This document shows, in pieces, positions 26,012 to 35,352 of a DNA stretch of 64,000 nucleotides. The notes beneath the pieces were generated by a model, which was not told where the DNA came from, did no database searches, and was given only the letters and a program-made list of their open reading frames with translations. The stretch is from NCBI RefSeq assembly GCF_006715305.1, contig NZ_VFMY01000001.1:4340001-4404000 (forward strand). The letters are read 5' to 3'. The stretch's first letter is position 1, and every line of letters begins with the position of its first letter. A program made the translations under genes and the position numbers. Origin of the DNA: Arthrobacter sp. SLBN-100 (lineage in GTDB: Bacteria > Actinomycetota > Actinomycetes > Actinomycetales > Micrococcaceae).

Positions 26012-27447
26012 CGCGCCACCCCCGCTCCGCGCCGGATCTCCGTAGCCGGTGGCTCCGGCACGGCAAGGTCCTGGTCGAACAGGTTCCATGCGGCCGCCAC
26101 AGAGACGCCCGGAGCCACTGCCCCCGCCCGCCAGCCTCCTTGGCGGAGCTTCTCCAGGGCGTCTTCGAACTCCGCCGGCCGCTCCGCCACCACGATGGCG
26201 AAGGCGTTGGTGCCGTAGCCTGCTGCGGGGGCAAGGGACAAGGCCTCCAATGGTGAGATCCTGCCCAGGACGGCAATGACCGGTCCCCGCATCCGGTGGG
26301 CAGAGAGCTTGTCCATGAGGTGGTCATCAAAAGGCGGGGGCCCCGCCTCCTGGTGGCCGTGGGATTCCTTAAGACCGAAGAACTCCCTGCTTGCGGCGTC
26401 GCCGCGCAAGTGGTGGTGCCCCGTCAACTGGATGGCAGCAAGGCTCTCGGCGATGGACTGGAGCCCGGAAGCCCCGCTGTACTCCTCCAGTTCGGGCTCC
26501 GGAGCCGACGGCGAATGCAGGAATGCCGGTTCCCCGCGCACATCCAGGAGGCGCAGGCCGTAATTGCGCTCGGCAAGATGGGCGCTGATGGACATGGCCG
26601 CAACGACGGCCCACTCGAAGGTTTCGCTGCTGATCATCGTGTGGCCGTCCTGGGCCGCATTTCCTGCCGGAGCGGCGCCGGAGCTGCCGGAAAACGTCCC
26701 GAACCGGTGGTCCAGGATGATGGTGGCCTCGGGCGTGGTGACCGATTCCTCCTGCCGCACCATCAGCTCACCATGGCGTGCCGTGGCCGCCCAGTGGACC
26801 CGGCGCATCGGGTCGCCATGCCGGTATTCGCGGGTCATCACGTCGTCGTCGCTGGGATTGGCCCGGATCCTTGTGGCCGTGACGCCGTCGTTGCCCCGGG
26901 CGCCGGCCAGCCCCGTCAATGGAAGGACGACGGCGGCGGGCGTCACGGTGAGTGTGTCGCCGTCGTCAATTGCCTGCCTGTGCAGGGAAAGGCCGAACGG
27001 GTCGGTGAACTCCGCCGTCACCGGTCCGATCAGGAACTGGCCGCGCTGGGCGGAGCGAAGGTGGTACTCGTACCTGCTGGTGCCGCCGGTGGCGGACCGG
27101 GAAGGGAACCGGAAGGCGGGCGACTCGCCGAACCTCGGCGGCAACCGTTCCTCCATGGTGGCGCGGCCGCTTGCTGCTCCGGTCCGTGCCACGGCAAGCC
27201 TCACAGTGCTGGGTGCGGACGTCTCCACCGGGGAGGGATTGAATTCGCGGTAAACCTGGAAGCGGGGTTTGACCAACCGGATCCCGGCGAGCGAAACCAG
27301 CGGGAGTGCGAAGAGGAGCACGGCCAGGCTTAGCAGGTCCCTGCGGCCCATTACGTGCGCGGCCCCAAGTGCTGCTGCCGCTGCGGCCAGCATTCCCCAG
27401 CCGCGCCGGGTGAAGAGGTTTCGGGGCAGTCGGTCCAGCAGCGCCAT
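26008..27447 (-). CDS. DUF58 domain-containing protein
   Basis: 479 residues. Two hydrophobic segments at residues 17-60 anchor it. The DUF58 signature DDDVMTREYRHGDPMRRVHWAATARHGELMVRQEE is near residue 200, followed by a von Willebrand A-like region. DUF58 proteins are partners of MoxR ATPases, thought to act as their client or metal-dependent adaptor. Nine bases downstream of moxR and coupled to the transglutaminase gene. Confidence 0.9.
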   Translation of the reverse strand: MALLDRLPRNLFTRRGWGMLAAAAAALGAAHVMGRRDLLSLAVLLFALPLVSLAGIRLVKPRFQVYREFNPSPVETSAPSTVRLAVARTGAASGRATMEERLPPRFGESPAFRFPSRSATGGTSRYEYHLRSAQRGQFLIGPVTAEFTDPFGLSLHRQAIDDGDTLTVTPAAVVLPLTGLAGARGNDGVTATRIRANPSDDDVMTREYRHGDPMRRVHWAATARHGELMVRQEESVTTPEATIILDHRFGTFSGSSGAAPAGNAAQDGHTMISSETFEWAVVAAMSISAHLAERNYGLRLLDVRGEPAFLHSPSAPEPELEEYSGASGLQSIAESLAAIQLTGHHHLRGDAASREFFGLKESHGHQEAGPPPFDDHLMDKLSAHRMRGPVIAVLGRISPLEALSLAPAAGYGTNAFAIVVAERPAEFEDALEKLRQGGWRAGAVAPGVSVAAAWNLFDQDLAVPEPPATEIRRGAGVAR

Positions 27448-27456
27448 GGAAGCCGC

Positions 27457-28581
27457 CTAGTGGTTCCTGCTCAAGCCTGCCACGGGAGCGTTCCGGCCGG
27501 TGCCGGCCGAAGCCCTGGCCCCGGTATCGGTCGGCGTCTGCGTGACAGGCAACCGGGACAGGATGCCGCGGAGGACGCTGTGCGCGTTTTCCCCTGCGCC
27601 CGCCGCTTTCCGCTCAAGGATGATCCGGTGCGCCAGGACAGCTTCGGCAACGTCCACGACATCGTCCGGCAGGACAAAGTCGCGGCCGTCCAACGCCGCA
27701 GCGGCCTTCGCGGCGCGCAGCAGCTGCAGCATCGACCGTGGGCTGGCACCAAGGCGAAGCAGCGGGCTTTCCCGGGTGGCCCGGCCCACCGATACGGTGT
27801 ATTCCTTGACCGCCTGCGAGACATAGACCTGCTGGACGGTGGCGATCATGGCGGCCACGTCAGCTGTGGTCACCACCGGGGTGACGTTGGCCAGCGGTGA
27901 GGCCGACTGGTGGGTCTCCAGCATTTCGATCTCGGACTCCTTGTCCGGGTAGCCCATGGAGATCCGCGCCATGAAGCGGTCCCGCTGGGCCTCAGGCAAG
28001 GGATACGTTCCCTCCATCTCGATGGGATTCTGCGTTGCCACCACCATGAACGGCTCGTCCAGCCGGTAGGAACGGCCGTCCACCGTCACCTGGTGCTCCT
28101 CCATGCACTCAAGCAGCGCCGACTGGGTCTTCGCTGACGCCCGGTTGATCTCGTCGCCGATGACGATGTTCGCGAAGACCGCGCCGGGCCGGAACTCGAA
28201 AAGCCTGGAGGACTGGTTGTAGATGGACACCCCCGTGACATCGGAGGGGAGCAGGTCCGGGGTGAACTGGATCCGGTTGACAGTACAGTCGATGGTCCGG
28301 GCGAGCGTCTTTGCCAGGAGCGTCTTGCCCACGCCCGGGACATCCTCCAGGAGCAGGTGGCCCTGGGCGAGCAGGACCGTCAATGCGAGCTTCGCGGCGT
28401 CCGATTTCCCGTCAATCACCGTATTAACCGTTGTCAGGATCCGCTGGCTTGCCTCGTGGAAGGAGATGGCATCCATGGCAGCGGGCCGGTGGCCGTTCAG
28501 GTGGCTCAAGGGCTCTGCGACTCCGGCAAGATTGCGGTTCACAGCGCTCACATCGCTGGCAGTGCGTCGGTGGGATTCCAT
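27457..28581 (-). CDS. moxR: MoxR family AAA+ ATPase
   Basis: 374 residues. Chaperone-like AAA+ ATPase. The Walker A motif GVGKTLLAKT lies about residue 85, Walker B with VIGDEINRASAKTQSALLECMEE about 150, sensor 1 VVATQNPIEMEGTYPLPEAQRDRF about 190, and a C-terminal AAA-lid. The ATG at 28581 is chosen over in-frame starts further upstream because AAAGG lies seven bases before it. First gene of the moxR-DUF58-tgpA operon, divergent from tatD. Confidence 0.93.
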   Translation of the reverse strand: MESHRRTASDVSAVNRNLAGVAEPLSHLNGHRPAAMDAISFHEASQRILTTVNTVIDGKSDAAKLALTVLLAQGHLLLEDVPGVGKTLLAKTLARTIDCTVNRIQFTPDLLPSDVTGVSIYNQSSRLFEFRPGAVFANIVIGDEINRASAKTQSALLECMEEHQVTVDGRSYRLDEPFMVVATQNPIEMEGTYPLPEAQRDRFMARISMGYPDKESEIEMLETHQSASPLANVTPVVTTADVAAMIATVQQVYVSQAVKEYTVSVGRATRESPLLRLGASPRSMLQLLRAAKAAAALDGRDFVLPDDVVDVAEAVLAHRIILERKAAGAGENAHSVLRGILSRLPVTQTPTDTGARASAGTGRNAPVAGLSRNH

Positions 28582-28733
28582 CGGCAACCTTTCAGCCCGG
28601 GGTTCTCCCGGACGGGACAGCTGGCCCTGCCTTCGCCCGTCGGTGGGCGTCCGCATGTGTTCATACCAGACTACTGACTCAACTGCCGCAGCAGACAGAG
28701 AGTTCCAACAAATAGGGGGCCACACTGTCGGTT

Positions 28734-28739
28734 TAGGCT
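28734..28739 (+). promoter_or_regulatory. Leaderless -10 box of tatD
   Basis: TAGGCT followed by exactly six bases and the ATG at 28746. No ribosome binding site. Confidence 0.6.
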
Positions 28740-28745
28740 TGATGG

Positions 28746-29651
28746 ATGTTCAATCCGCTGATCCCCGCCGCTTACCGTGCTCCTGTTGCCGGCGGTACCC
28801 CGGAATCCGGTGGTTCCCGGCAGCGGGATTTCCCCCCGGCTCCTGAGCCCTTGCCGGTGCCTGTCATGGACAACCACACCCACCTTGATTTTCCGGATGG
28901 GGAGGCGCCAGTGGGGATCAAGGACGCGCTGGACGCTGCTGCGGCGGTGGGTGTCCAGGGTGCCGTGCAGGTGGGCTGCGACCTGGAATCATCCCGGTTC
29001 ACGGTCCAGGCGGTGGACCTGGATGAACGGCTGCTGGGGGCAGTGGCGCTTCACCCCAACGATGCTCCGCGTTACGCCGCACGCGGCCAGCTGGAAGAGG
29101 CGCTGGCAGAAATCGAGCAACTGGCTGCCCATCCCCGGATCCGTGCCATCGGCGAAACAGGGCTTGATTTCTTCCGGACCGAGGGGGAAGGCCTGGCCCA
29201 CCAGCGGTACTCCTTCCGCCGCCATATTGACATCGCCAAGCGGCTGGACCTGACGCTGCAGATTCACGACCGTGATGCGCACAGTGACGTGGTGCAGGTA
29301 CTGAAGGAGGAAGGGGCCCCGGACCGGGTGGTTTTCCACTGCTTTTCCGGGGACGAGGAACTGGCGGCGACGTGCAACCGGGAAGGCTGGTGGATGTCCT
29401 TTGCCGGCACGTTGACGTTCAGGAACGCGGCCAACCTCCGGGCTGCGCTCGCCGTCGCGGACCCCGGGCTCCTCCTGGTGGAAACGGATGCTCCCTTCCT
29501 GACTCCGCATCCCCACCGGGGACGGCCCAACGCGAGCTACATGGTTCCTTACACCGTCCGCGCCATGGCTGAATTGACAAACCGCGACCTGGCCGCGCTT
29601 TGTGCTGGAATCAGCCAAAACACCGTGCGTGCCTACGGGAAATGGGATTAA
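28746..29651 (+). CDS. tatD: TatD family metal-dependent hydrolase
   Basis: 301 residues. A TIM-barrel metal-dependent nuclease-type hydrolase. The metal ligands are visible in MDNHTHLDF (near residue 42), AIGETGLDFF, QIHDRDAHSDV, FHCFSGD and LLVETDAPFLTPHPHRGRPN. The first 38 residues (Pro/Ala-rich) are an extension beyond the usual start near MDNHTHLD. An internal ATG there is possible, but the leaderless promoter fits the ATG at 28746 exactly. Neighbour of rpfB, as in Rv1008-Rv1009. Confidence 0.93.
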   Translation: MFNPLIPAAYRAPVAGGTPESGGSRQRDFPPAPEPLPVPVMDNHTHLDFPDGEAPVGIKDALDAAAAVGVQGAVQVGCDLESSRFTVQAVDLDERLLGAVALHPNDAPRYAARGQLEEALAEIEQLAAHPRIRAIGETGLDFFRTEGEGLAHQRYSFRRHIDIAKRLDLTLQIHDRDAHSDVVQVLKEEGAPDRVVFHCFSGDEELAATCNREGWWMSFAGTLTFRNAANLRAALAVADPGLLLVETDAPFLTPHPHRGRPNASYMVPYTVRAMAELTNRDLAALCAGISQNTVRAYGKWD

Positions 29652-29701
29652 GAACATATAGCGTGCTCACTGGCAAAACACATACCTGGTATGCGGATTT
29701 G

Positions 29702-29731
29702 TTGGCGGGTTTATAACGCTACGGTTACAGT
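29702..29731 (+). promoter_or_regulatory. rpfB promoter with an MtrA-like direct repeat
   Basis: TTGGCG (29702-29707) and TACAGT (29726-29731) with an 18-base spacer make a plausible promoter. Within it, read on the minus strand, GTAAC-N6-GTTAT (29728-29713) resembles the GTMAC-type direct repeat bound by MtrA, a known regulator of rpf genes in mycobacteria. The transcript would have a leader of almost 200 bases. No c-di-AMP riboswitch was recognised in it. Confidence 0.45.
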
Positions 29732-29933
29732 GGAAAACTATTAGCCGGGGTCGGGGAAGGCCACCGGGTAAGTTCACTCCTTTTGCAGCAGGATCTGCCG
29801 GCTTGTTCCGGCCTGCCCGCGGCAAGGAAGTGTGGCGGCGCGACGATGCCCGGACTACCCCTCATGGAGGAAAGTGCCGGGCATTTCACTGCGCTCTCCC
29901 CGTGCCCGGACGGAGCTAAAGTTACGGGCAATC

Positions 29934-31103
29934 GTGGTCAAGTTCTTCACAACGGACGGCAAGTTCAGCTTTATCAAGGTGGGAACCCAGCTTCTGGTGC
30001 TTTGCGCGCTGGTGGTGGGGCTCGTGGCCTTCGTGGGCAATAACAAAACCATCACGCTGAACGTTGATGGCAAGGTAACTTCCGTTCAAACCTTCGGTGG
30101 CACAGTGGGGGAGGTCGTCAAAAGCGCCAATCTCGAACTGAAGCCGGCGGACCGGGTCTCCCCGGCCATCGACTCCACCGTCCGGAACGGCACGGTCATC
30201 AACGTGAACCAGGCCAAGGAAGTCAAAGTCAGCCTTGACGGCTCCGAAAAAACGGTGAACACCACCGCCCAGGACGTTGAAGGTCTGGTGACCGAACTCG
30301 GTGTCGCAAGCGCGTCGTCGGTTTCCGTCCCCAAGGACGCCCAGCTCTCAGTGGCAGGATCCTTCGTTTCCATTTCCACCCCCAAGTCCGTGAGCATCGT
30401 TGCCGACGGCAAGGTGCAGACGGCCACCACCACTGCCGCCACCGTGGGCAAGGTCCTGGAAGATGCCAATCTGACCCTCGGAGCCAATGACAGGTCCTCC
30501 CAGCCCGCCAATGCCAACGTGGTCAACAACATGGTGATCAAGATCTCCCGTGTTGACACCGGCCAGACCGCGGTGACCACCGAGGAAGTCCCCTTCAAGA
30601 CTGAAACGGTCGAAAGCGCTGAGCTTTTGAAGGGTGAAAAAGAAGTCACCCAGGCCGGTTCCGCAGGCAAGGTGGAGCGGACCTTCAAGCTGGTACTCGT
30701 CGACGGCCGCGAAGCGTCCCGCACCCTGGTCACCGAATCCGTTACCGCGCAGCCCGTGACCGAGAAGATCACGGTGGGAACCAAAGCCAAGCCGGTGGCC
30801 CAGGCCGCTCCCGCAGCCAGTGCCGGTGCCAACAGCGGTGCCGCGGCTCCAGCCATGATGAACGAGGCCATGTGGGACAAGATCGCCCAGTGTGAATCAA
30901 CCGGAAACTGGTCCATCAACAGCGGCAACGGCTACTACGGCGGCCTCCAGTTCGACATCCAGACCTGGATCGGATCAGGCGGCGGCGCGTACGCCCCGAA
31001 CGCCAGCCTCGCCACCAAGGCCCAGCAGATCGACATCGCCAACCGAGTCTACGCCCAGCGCGGCCTGCAGCCCTGGGGCTGCGGCTGGGCTGCCAGCAGC
31101 TGA
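29934..31103 (+). CDS. rpfB: Resuscitation-promoting factor RpfB
   Basis: 389 residues. A secreted muralytic growth factor. An N-terminal membrane anchor (VGTQLLVLCALVVGLVAFVG) is followed by three DUF348 repeats (about residues 30-190: ITLNVDGKV, VKVSLDGSEK and VSIVADGK), a G5 domain (about 195-275: EEVPFKTETVES through REASRTLVTE), an Ala-rich linker and the C-terminal Rpf lysozyme-like domain. Its catalytic Glu is in WDKIAQCESTGNW, with a second Cys in PWGCGW. This is the RpfB layout. Start uncertain: the GTG at 29934 (VVKFFTTDGKFS) is preferred, with a GTG at 29874 as alternative. Gene order tatD-rpfB-ksgA-ispE matches M. tuberculosis. Confidence 0.93.
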   Translation: MVKFFTTDGKFSFIKVGTQLLVLCALVVGLVAFVGNNKTITLNVDGKVTSVQTFGGTVGEVVKSANLELKPADRVSPAIDSTVRNGTVINVNQAKEVKVSLDGSEKTVNTTAQDVEGLVTELGVASASSVSVPKDAQLSVAGSFVSISTPKSVSIVADGKVQTATTTAATVGKVLEDANLTLGANDRSSQPANANVVNNMVIKISRVDTGQTAVTTEEVPFKTETVESAELLKGEKEVTQAGSAGKVERTFKLVLVDGREASRTLVTESVTAQPVTEKITVGTKAKPVAQAAPAASAGANSGAAAPAMMNEAMWDKIAQCESTGNWSINSGNGYYGGLQFDIQTWIGSGGGAYAPNASLATKAQQIDIANRVYAQRGLQPWGCGWAASS

Positions 31104-31117
31104 CGCCAGGCGCAACT

Positions 31118-31161
31118 GCACCACAGCGCACGGCGCAAAGGCACCACAGCGCACGGCACAA
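31118..31161 (+). repeat. Short tandem repeat after rpfB
   Basis: A 21-base unit, GCACCACAGCGCACGGC plus RCAA, occurs at 31118-31138 and 31141-31161, followed by degenerate fragments. It lies between the rpfB stop and the hairpin. Confidence 0.75.
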
Positions 31162-31180
31162 CTGCGCCGGACCGCACGGC

Positions 31181-31209
31181 GGCCGGGTCCGGATCTTCCG
31201 GGCCCGGCC
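31181..31209 (+). terminator. Hairpin downstream of rpfB
   Basis: A ten-pair GC stem (31181-31190 with 31200-31209, one G-T pair) around a nine-base loop, without a T run. It may be a weak terminator or an mRNA 3'-end stabiliser. Confidence 0.5.
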
Positions 31210-31259
31210 CCGGCATTTAAACGCCGAATCGTCCGGCGGGCCGGCCTTGGCGCGCGGGA

Positions 31260-31265
31260 TAGGAT
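31260..31265 (+). promoter_or_regulatory. Leaderless -10 box of ksgA
   Basis: TAGGAT followed by exactly six bases and the GTG at 31272. No ribosome binding site. Confidence 0.6.
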
Positions 31266-31271
31266 ACCTAG

Positions 31272-32144
31272 GTGACTGAACCCATCCCCGCCGCGCCCGC
31301 ACCGCTGTTTGGTGCCTCCGACATACGCCGGCTGGCGGAAGAGATCGGTATCCGGCCCACCAAGACCCTGGGCCAGAACTTCGTGATCGACGGCAACACC
31401 ATTCGCAGGATCGTGGCGGCGGCCGGTGTTGGACCGGACGAAACAGTGCTTGAGGTGGGCCCCGGCCTCGGGTCGCTCACCCTCGGCCTGCTGGACGCCG
31501 CGGCCGCGGTGGTGGCAGTGGAAATCGACCCCGTACTGGCCGCGAAGCTCCCGGAAACGGTCAAGGAATGGCGCCCCGCCGCCGTCGGAGGCTTCCACCT
31601 GGTCCAGGCCGACGCCATGAAGGTCACAGCACTCCCCGTCCGGCCCACCGCGTTGGTGGCCAACCTGCCCTACAACGTGGCCGTGCCCGTTGTGCTGCAC
31701 CTCCTCCAGCATTTCCCCAGCCTTCAACACGGTCTGGTGATGGTTCAGGATGAGGTAGCTGACCGGCTGGCGGCTGCACCGGGGTCCAAAATTTACGGCG
31801 TGCCCTCAGTGAAGGCCGCTTGGTACAGCAGTATGCGCAAAGCCGGCGTAGTCGGCATGAATGTCTTCTGGCCGGCACCCAAGATCCACTCCGGGCTTGT
31901 GTCCTTCACCCGCCATGAGCCGCCGGCCACCACCGCCACCCGCGAGCAGGTTTTCGCCGTGGTGGACGCCGCCTTCGCGCAGCGCCGCAAGACCCTGCGG
32001 GCAGCCCTTGCCGGCTGGGCGGGCAGCGCCCCGGAGGCGGAACGATGCCTGGTGGCTGCCGGCGTGGACCCCACGGCGCGTGGTGAAGTGATTGACATTG
32101 CGGCCTTTGCGAGGATCGCCGAAGCACGCGAGGCCCGCCCGTGA
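31272..32144 (+). CDS. rsmA: 16S rRNA dimethyladenosine transferase RsmA/KsgA
   Basis: 290 residues. Dimethylates A1518 and A1519 of 16S rRNA with SAM. The motifs are [18 protein letters not shown], the SAM loop [16 protein letters not shown], the acidic motif VVAVEIDP, and the catalytic [12 protein letters not shown] (NLPY). The C-terminal RRKTLRAAL is the usual rRNA-binding signature. The GTG start sits at the predicted transcription start. Its stop overlaps the ispE start (GTGA), so the two are coupled. Confidence 0.97.
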   Translation: MTEPIPAAPAPLFGASDIRRLAEEIGIRPTKTLGQNFVIDGNTIRRIVAAAGVGPDETVLEVGPGLGSLTLGLLDAAAAVVAVEIDPVLAAKLPETVKEWRPAAVGGFHLVQADAMKVTALPVRPTALVANLPYNVAVPVVLHLLQHFPSLQHGLVMVQDEVADRLAAAPGSKIYGVPSVKAAWYSSMRKAGVVGMNVFWPAPKIHSGLVSFTRHEPPATTATREQVFAVVDAAFAQRRKTLRAALAGWAGSAPEAERCLVAAGVDPTARGEVIDIAAFARIAEAREARP

Positions 32145-33103
32145 ACGCCCTCCCGGGACGGTTCGCCGCCAGGACCGTACGGGCCAAGGCGCCGGGCAAG
32201 GTCAACGTCTCCCTGGACGTCGGACCGCTCCGGGCCGATGGCTACCATTCGGTGGCCAGCGTCTACCTCGCTGTGTCCCTATACGAGGAGGTGGCGGCTA
32301 CAAGCACCGAAACGCCGGGGATCACCGTCAGCCTCAGCCCGGACAGCACGCTGGATCTGGACGCCGTCGACATTCCCCTGGACCAAAACAACCTGGCCTA
32401 CAAGGCGGCAGCCATCATGGCGGACGTCTCCGAGCGCACAACAGGTGTCCACCTGGAGATCACCAAGCGTGTGCCCGTAGCAGGCGGCATGGGCGGCGGG
32501 TCGGCGGACGCCGCCGCAACGCTACTGGCCTGCGACGCACTCTGGAACAGCGGCCTCTCGCGGGAGGAACTCGCCCACCTGGCTGCCGAGCTCGGCGCCG
32601 ACGTCCCTTTCTCCCTGCTGGGCGGAACCGCCGTCGGCCTGGGGCTGGGCGACGAACTTTCCCCGGCCCTTGCCAAGGCGCAGACCGACTGGGTCCTGGT
32701 CACGGCGGACTACGGCCTTCCCACGCCGGAGGTGTACAGGACGTTGGACAGGTTGCGGGCCGCGGAAGGCATCGAAGGTGCCGAGCCCACCGGCGTGGAC
32801 CCGCAGATCCTTACCGCCCTCCGCAGCGGGGAGGCAGAAGCGCTCAGCCGCGTCCTGGTCAACGACCTCCAGCGGGCAGCCATCGAGCTGGCGCCTTCAT
32901 TGCGCGATACGCTGGGAATCGGTGAATCGCATGGTGCCGTTGCAGGGATCGTCTCAGGCTCCGGCCCCACTGTGGCGCTGTTGGCCGATGATCCCGTTGC
33001 CGCAGAAGGCCTGGCGGAGAAAATGCGGCGCTACGGCCTGACGGCCCTCGCCGTCCACGGCCCCGTTCCCGGGGCGCGCATCATCTCCGACACCCTCCTG
33101 TAA
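32141..33103 (+). CDS. ispE: 4-diphosphocytidyl-2-C-methyl-D-erythritol kinase IspE
   Basis: 320 residues. A GHMP kinase that phosphorylates CDP-methylerythritol in the MEP isoprenoid pathway. Visible are [20 protein letters not shown], the ATP-binding glycine loop [17 protein letters not shown] near residue 113, and the C-terminal [12 protein letters not shown] motif. It starts with a GTG overlapping the ksgA stop. Confidence 0.96.
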   Translation: MNALPGRFAARTVRAKAPGKVNVSLDVGPLRADGYHSVASVYLAVSLYEEVAATSTETPGITVSLSPDSTLDLDAVDIPLDQNNLAYKAAAIMADVSERTTGVHLEITKRVPVAGGMGGGSADAAATLLACDALWNSGLSREELAHLAAELGADVPFSLLGGTAVGLGLGDELSPALAKAQTDWVLVTADYGLPTPEVYRTLDRLRAAEGIEGAEPTGVDPQILTALRSGEAEALSRVLVNDLQRAAIELAPSLRDTLGIGESHGAVAGIVSGSGPTVALLADDPVAAEGLAEKMRRYGLTALAVHGPVPGARIISDTLL

Positions 33104-33138
33104 GACGTACATTTCCCAGCAGCAGAAAGCAGTTCCCT

Positions 33139-34968
33139 TTGGCACACCTTCTTGGCGGCGAAAACCTCACCGTCTCCTACGCAACCCGCACCGTCCTGGA
33201 CGGCATTACCCTCGGGCTTGAGGAGGGTGACCGGATTGGCATGGTGGGCCGGAACGGCGACGGAAAGTCCACCCTGATGCGCCTGCTGGCGCTGCGTTCC
33301 ACACCCGACTCCGGCAGGGTCACCAAGCGCGGCGATGTGAATGTGGGGTACCTGGACCAAAGCGACGTGCTCGACGGCGACTTGACAGTGGGTGCCGCGA
33401 TCGTGGGGGACCAGGCGGATTACGAATGGGCGCGGAACCCGCAGATCCGCGAGATCATGGGCGGGCTAGTGTCCGACGTCGATTGGCACGCGAACGTCCA
33501 CGCCCTGTCGGGCGGGCAGAAGCGGCGTGTGGCACTGGCCAAGCTCCTGATTGAGGACCACGACGTCATCATGCTGGACGAGCCCACCAACCACCTGGAC
33601 GTGGAGGGTGTGGCCTGGCTGTCCCGGCACTTGAAAACCCGTTGGCGTGCCAACCAGGGCGCCTTCCTGGTGGTCACCCACGACCGCTGGTTCCTTGATG
33701 AAGTCTGCAACAAAACCTGGGAAGTCCACGACGGCATCGTGGATCCCTTCGAAGGCGGCTACGCGGCCTATGTCCTGGCCCGCGCTGAGCGGGACCGGAT
33801 GGCGTCCGTGGTGGAAGGCAAGCGCCAGCAGCTGGTCAAAAAGGAACTCGCCTGGCTGCGCCGCGGCGCCCCCGCCCGCACCGCGAAGCCGAAGTTCCGG
33901 ATCGAGGCGGCGAACGCCCTCATCGCCGACGTTCCCGAGCCCCGGGATTCCATGGCCCTGAGCAAGATGGCCACGGCCCGCCAGGGCAAGGACGTGCTGG
34001 ACCTGGAGAACGTTTCCCTGGACTTCCAAGGCAGCGACGACGGCCGGAAGCTCTTCGACAACATCACCCTCCGGCTGGCCCCGGGCGAACGGCTGGGGCT
34101 GGTGGGCGTCAATGGTGCCGGCAAGACCACCCTCCTGAAGCTCCTCAACGGTGAAATCACCCCCGACGCCGGCAAGGTCAAACGCGGCAAAACGGTGGTG
34201 ACCGCGGTGCTCACCCAGGAGGTCAAGGAGCTCGACGACGTCTCCGACCTGCGCGTCATCGAGGTCATCGAGCGGGAGAAGCGGTCCTTCAACGTCGGCG
34301 GCAAGGAATTCAGCGCGGGCCAGCTGGTGGAGCAGCTTGGGTTCACCAACGAAAAACAGTGGACCCCGGTCAGGGACCTCTCCGGCGGTGAGCGGCGCCG
34401 CCTCCAGCTGCTGCGGCTGCTCGTGGGGGAGCCCAACGTGCTGATGCTCGACGAGCCCACCAATGACCTGGACACAGATACCCTCGCAGCCGTGGAGGAT
34501 GTGCTGGACGGCTGGCCCGGCACGCTGGTGGTCGTCAGCCACGACCGGTACCTGCTGGAGCGCGTCACGGACCACCAGATGGCACTGCTCGGCGACGGCA
34601 AGATCCGCGGCCTGCCCGGCGGCGTGGACCAGTACCTCGAACTGCGCGAGTCCGCCCTGGCCGGATCAACCATCACGGGCGGCGGCAACCCGGTCACCAG
34701 TGGTGGCTCCGGCGCCGCAGCCACGGCTCCCGCCGGCCCCTCCGAAGCCGAGAAACGGGACGCCCGCAAGGCCAAGAACCGCATCGAGCGCCAGCTCAAG
34801 AAGCTCGATCAACAGGAGAAGAAACTCCACGACGACATGGTCAAGAGCACGGAGAAGTCCGACTTCGACGCGCTCGCCGGACAAAACAAGCAGCTCAAGG
34901 ACCTGGCCGACGAAAAGGACGCCCTCGAACTTGAGTGGCTGGAAGCCTCCGAAGTCCTCGGCGAATAG
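33139..34968 (+). CDS. ABC-F family ATP-binding protein
   Basis: 609 residues. Two ABC ATPase domains in tandem and no membrane segments: a ribosome-associated ABC-F factor rather than a transporter. Domain 1 has GRNGDGKST (near 35), the signature LSGGQKRRVALAKLL and DEPTNHLD. The linker (about 210-285) is basic. Domain 2 has VNGAGKTTLLK, LSGGERRRLQLLRLL and DEPTNDLD. A Lys/Glu-rich coiled-coil tail (AEKRDARKAKNRIERQLKKL) closes the protein. The start is a TTG at 33139 with a weak AGAAAG upstream. Located in the ispE-tetR interval. Confidence 0.92.
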   Translation: MAHLLGGENLTVSYATRTVLDGITLGLEEGDRIGMVGRNGDGKSTLMRLLALRSTPDSGRVTKRGDVNVGYLDQSDVLDGDLTVGAAIVGDQADYEWARNPQIREIMGGLVSDVDWHANVHALSGGQKRRVALAKLLIEDHDVIMLDEPTNHLDVEGVAWLSRHLKTRWRANQGAFLVVTHDRWFLDEVCNKTWEVHDGIVDPFEGGYAAYVLARAERDRMASVVEGKRQQLVKKELAWLRRGAPARTAKPKFRIEAANALIADVPEPRDSMALSKMATARQGKDVLDLENVSLDFQGSDDGRKLFDNITLRLAPGERLGLVGVNGAGKTTLLKLLNGEITPDAGKVKRGKTVVTAVLTQEVKELDDVSDLRVIEVIEREKRSFNVGGKEFSAGQLVEQLGFTNEKQWTPVRDLSGGERRRLQLLRLLVGEPNVLMLDEPTNDLDTDTLAAVEDVLDGWPGTLVVVSHDRYLLERVTDHQMALLGDGKIRGLPGGVDQYLELRESALAGSTITGGGNPVTSGGSGAAATAPAGPSEAEKRDARKAKNRIERQLKKLDQQEKKLHDDMVKSTEKSDFDALAGQNKQLKDLADEKDALELEWLEASEVLGE

Positions 34969-35352
34969 CTCTCTTCGAGTGCGGCCTGAGTGCGGCTTGG
35001 ATGCCGCTCCGGCGAGCAACGTCGCCTCACGCCGTGGACCAGCGGGCATGGCCGACCGGAACCTTCGGCAGTCGGGGGCCCCCGCAACTCCACCAACGGA
35101 AGCTCGGCAAGAGCGGTGCGGGGGGCCTTCGCGTAGGAGCGCATCGCGGGCCATCGGGCCCATAAGGTCGCCCAGCGACCGTTGGAGCCCCGATGCGTCG
35201 TAAGCGTCGTCCCGAGGGCCCCGACGCGAGCTTGCGAGTGTTGGGAAGGGACTTACGCGCTAAGCGACGGCGAAGGTCTCCTGTGCCGCGAAGGTAACCA
35301 CTTGCGCCGCGAAGGTGAGCAGAGGACAGGTGTCCCGCTCGCGACCGGACCA
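34969..35352. other. Gene-free gap of 384 bases with nested inverted repeats
   Basis: No convincing gene on either strand between the converging ABC-F and TetR genes. GGTCGC-CCA-GCGACC (35166-35180) sits inside a larger GCATCG...CGATGC repeat (35141-35146 with 35191-35196). GCCGCGAAGGT is repeated directly at about 35285 and 35309. It could be terminators, an extragenic palindromic element or the remains of a lost gene. Confidence 0.5.

Noticed and set aside
29738..29933. c-di-AMP (ydaO-type) riboswitch in the rpfB leader
   Set aside because: Actinobacterial rpf genes often carry one, but the conserved GACAGCUAACC-type core is absent.
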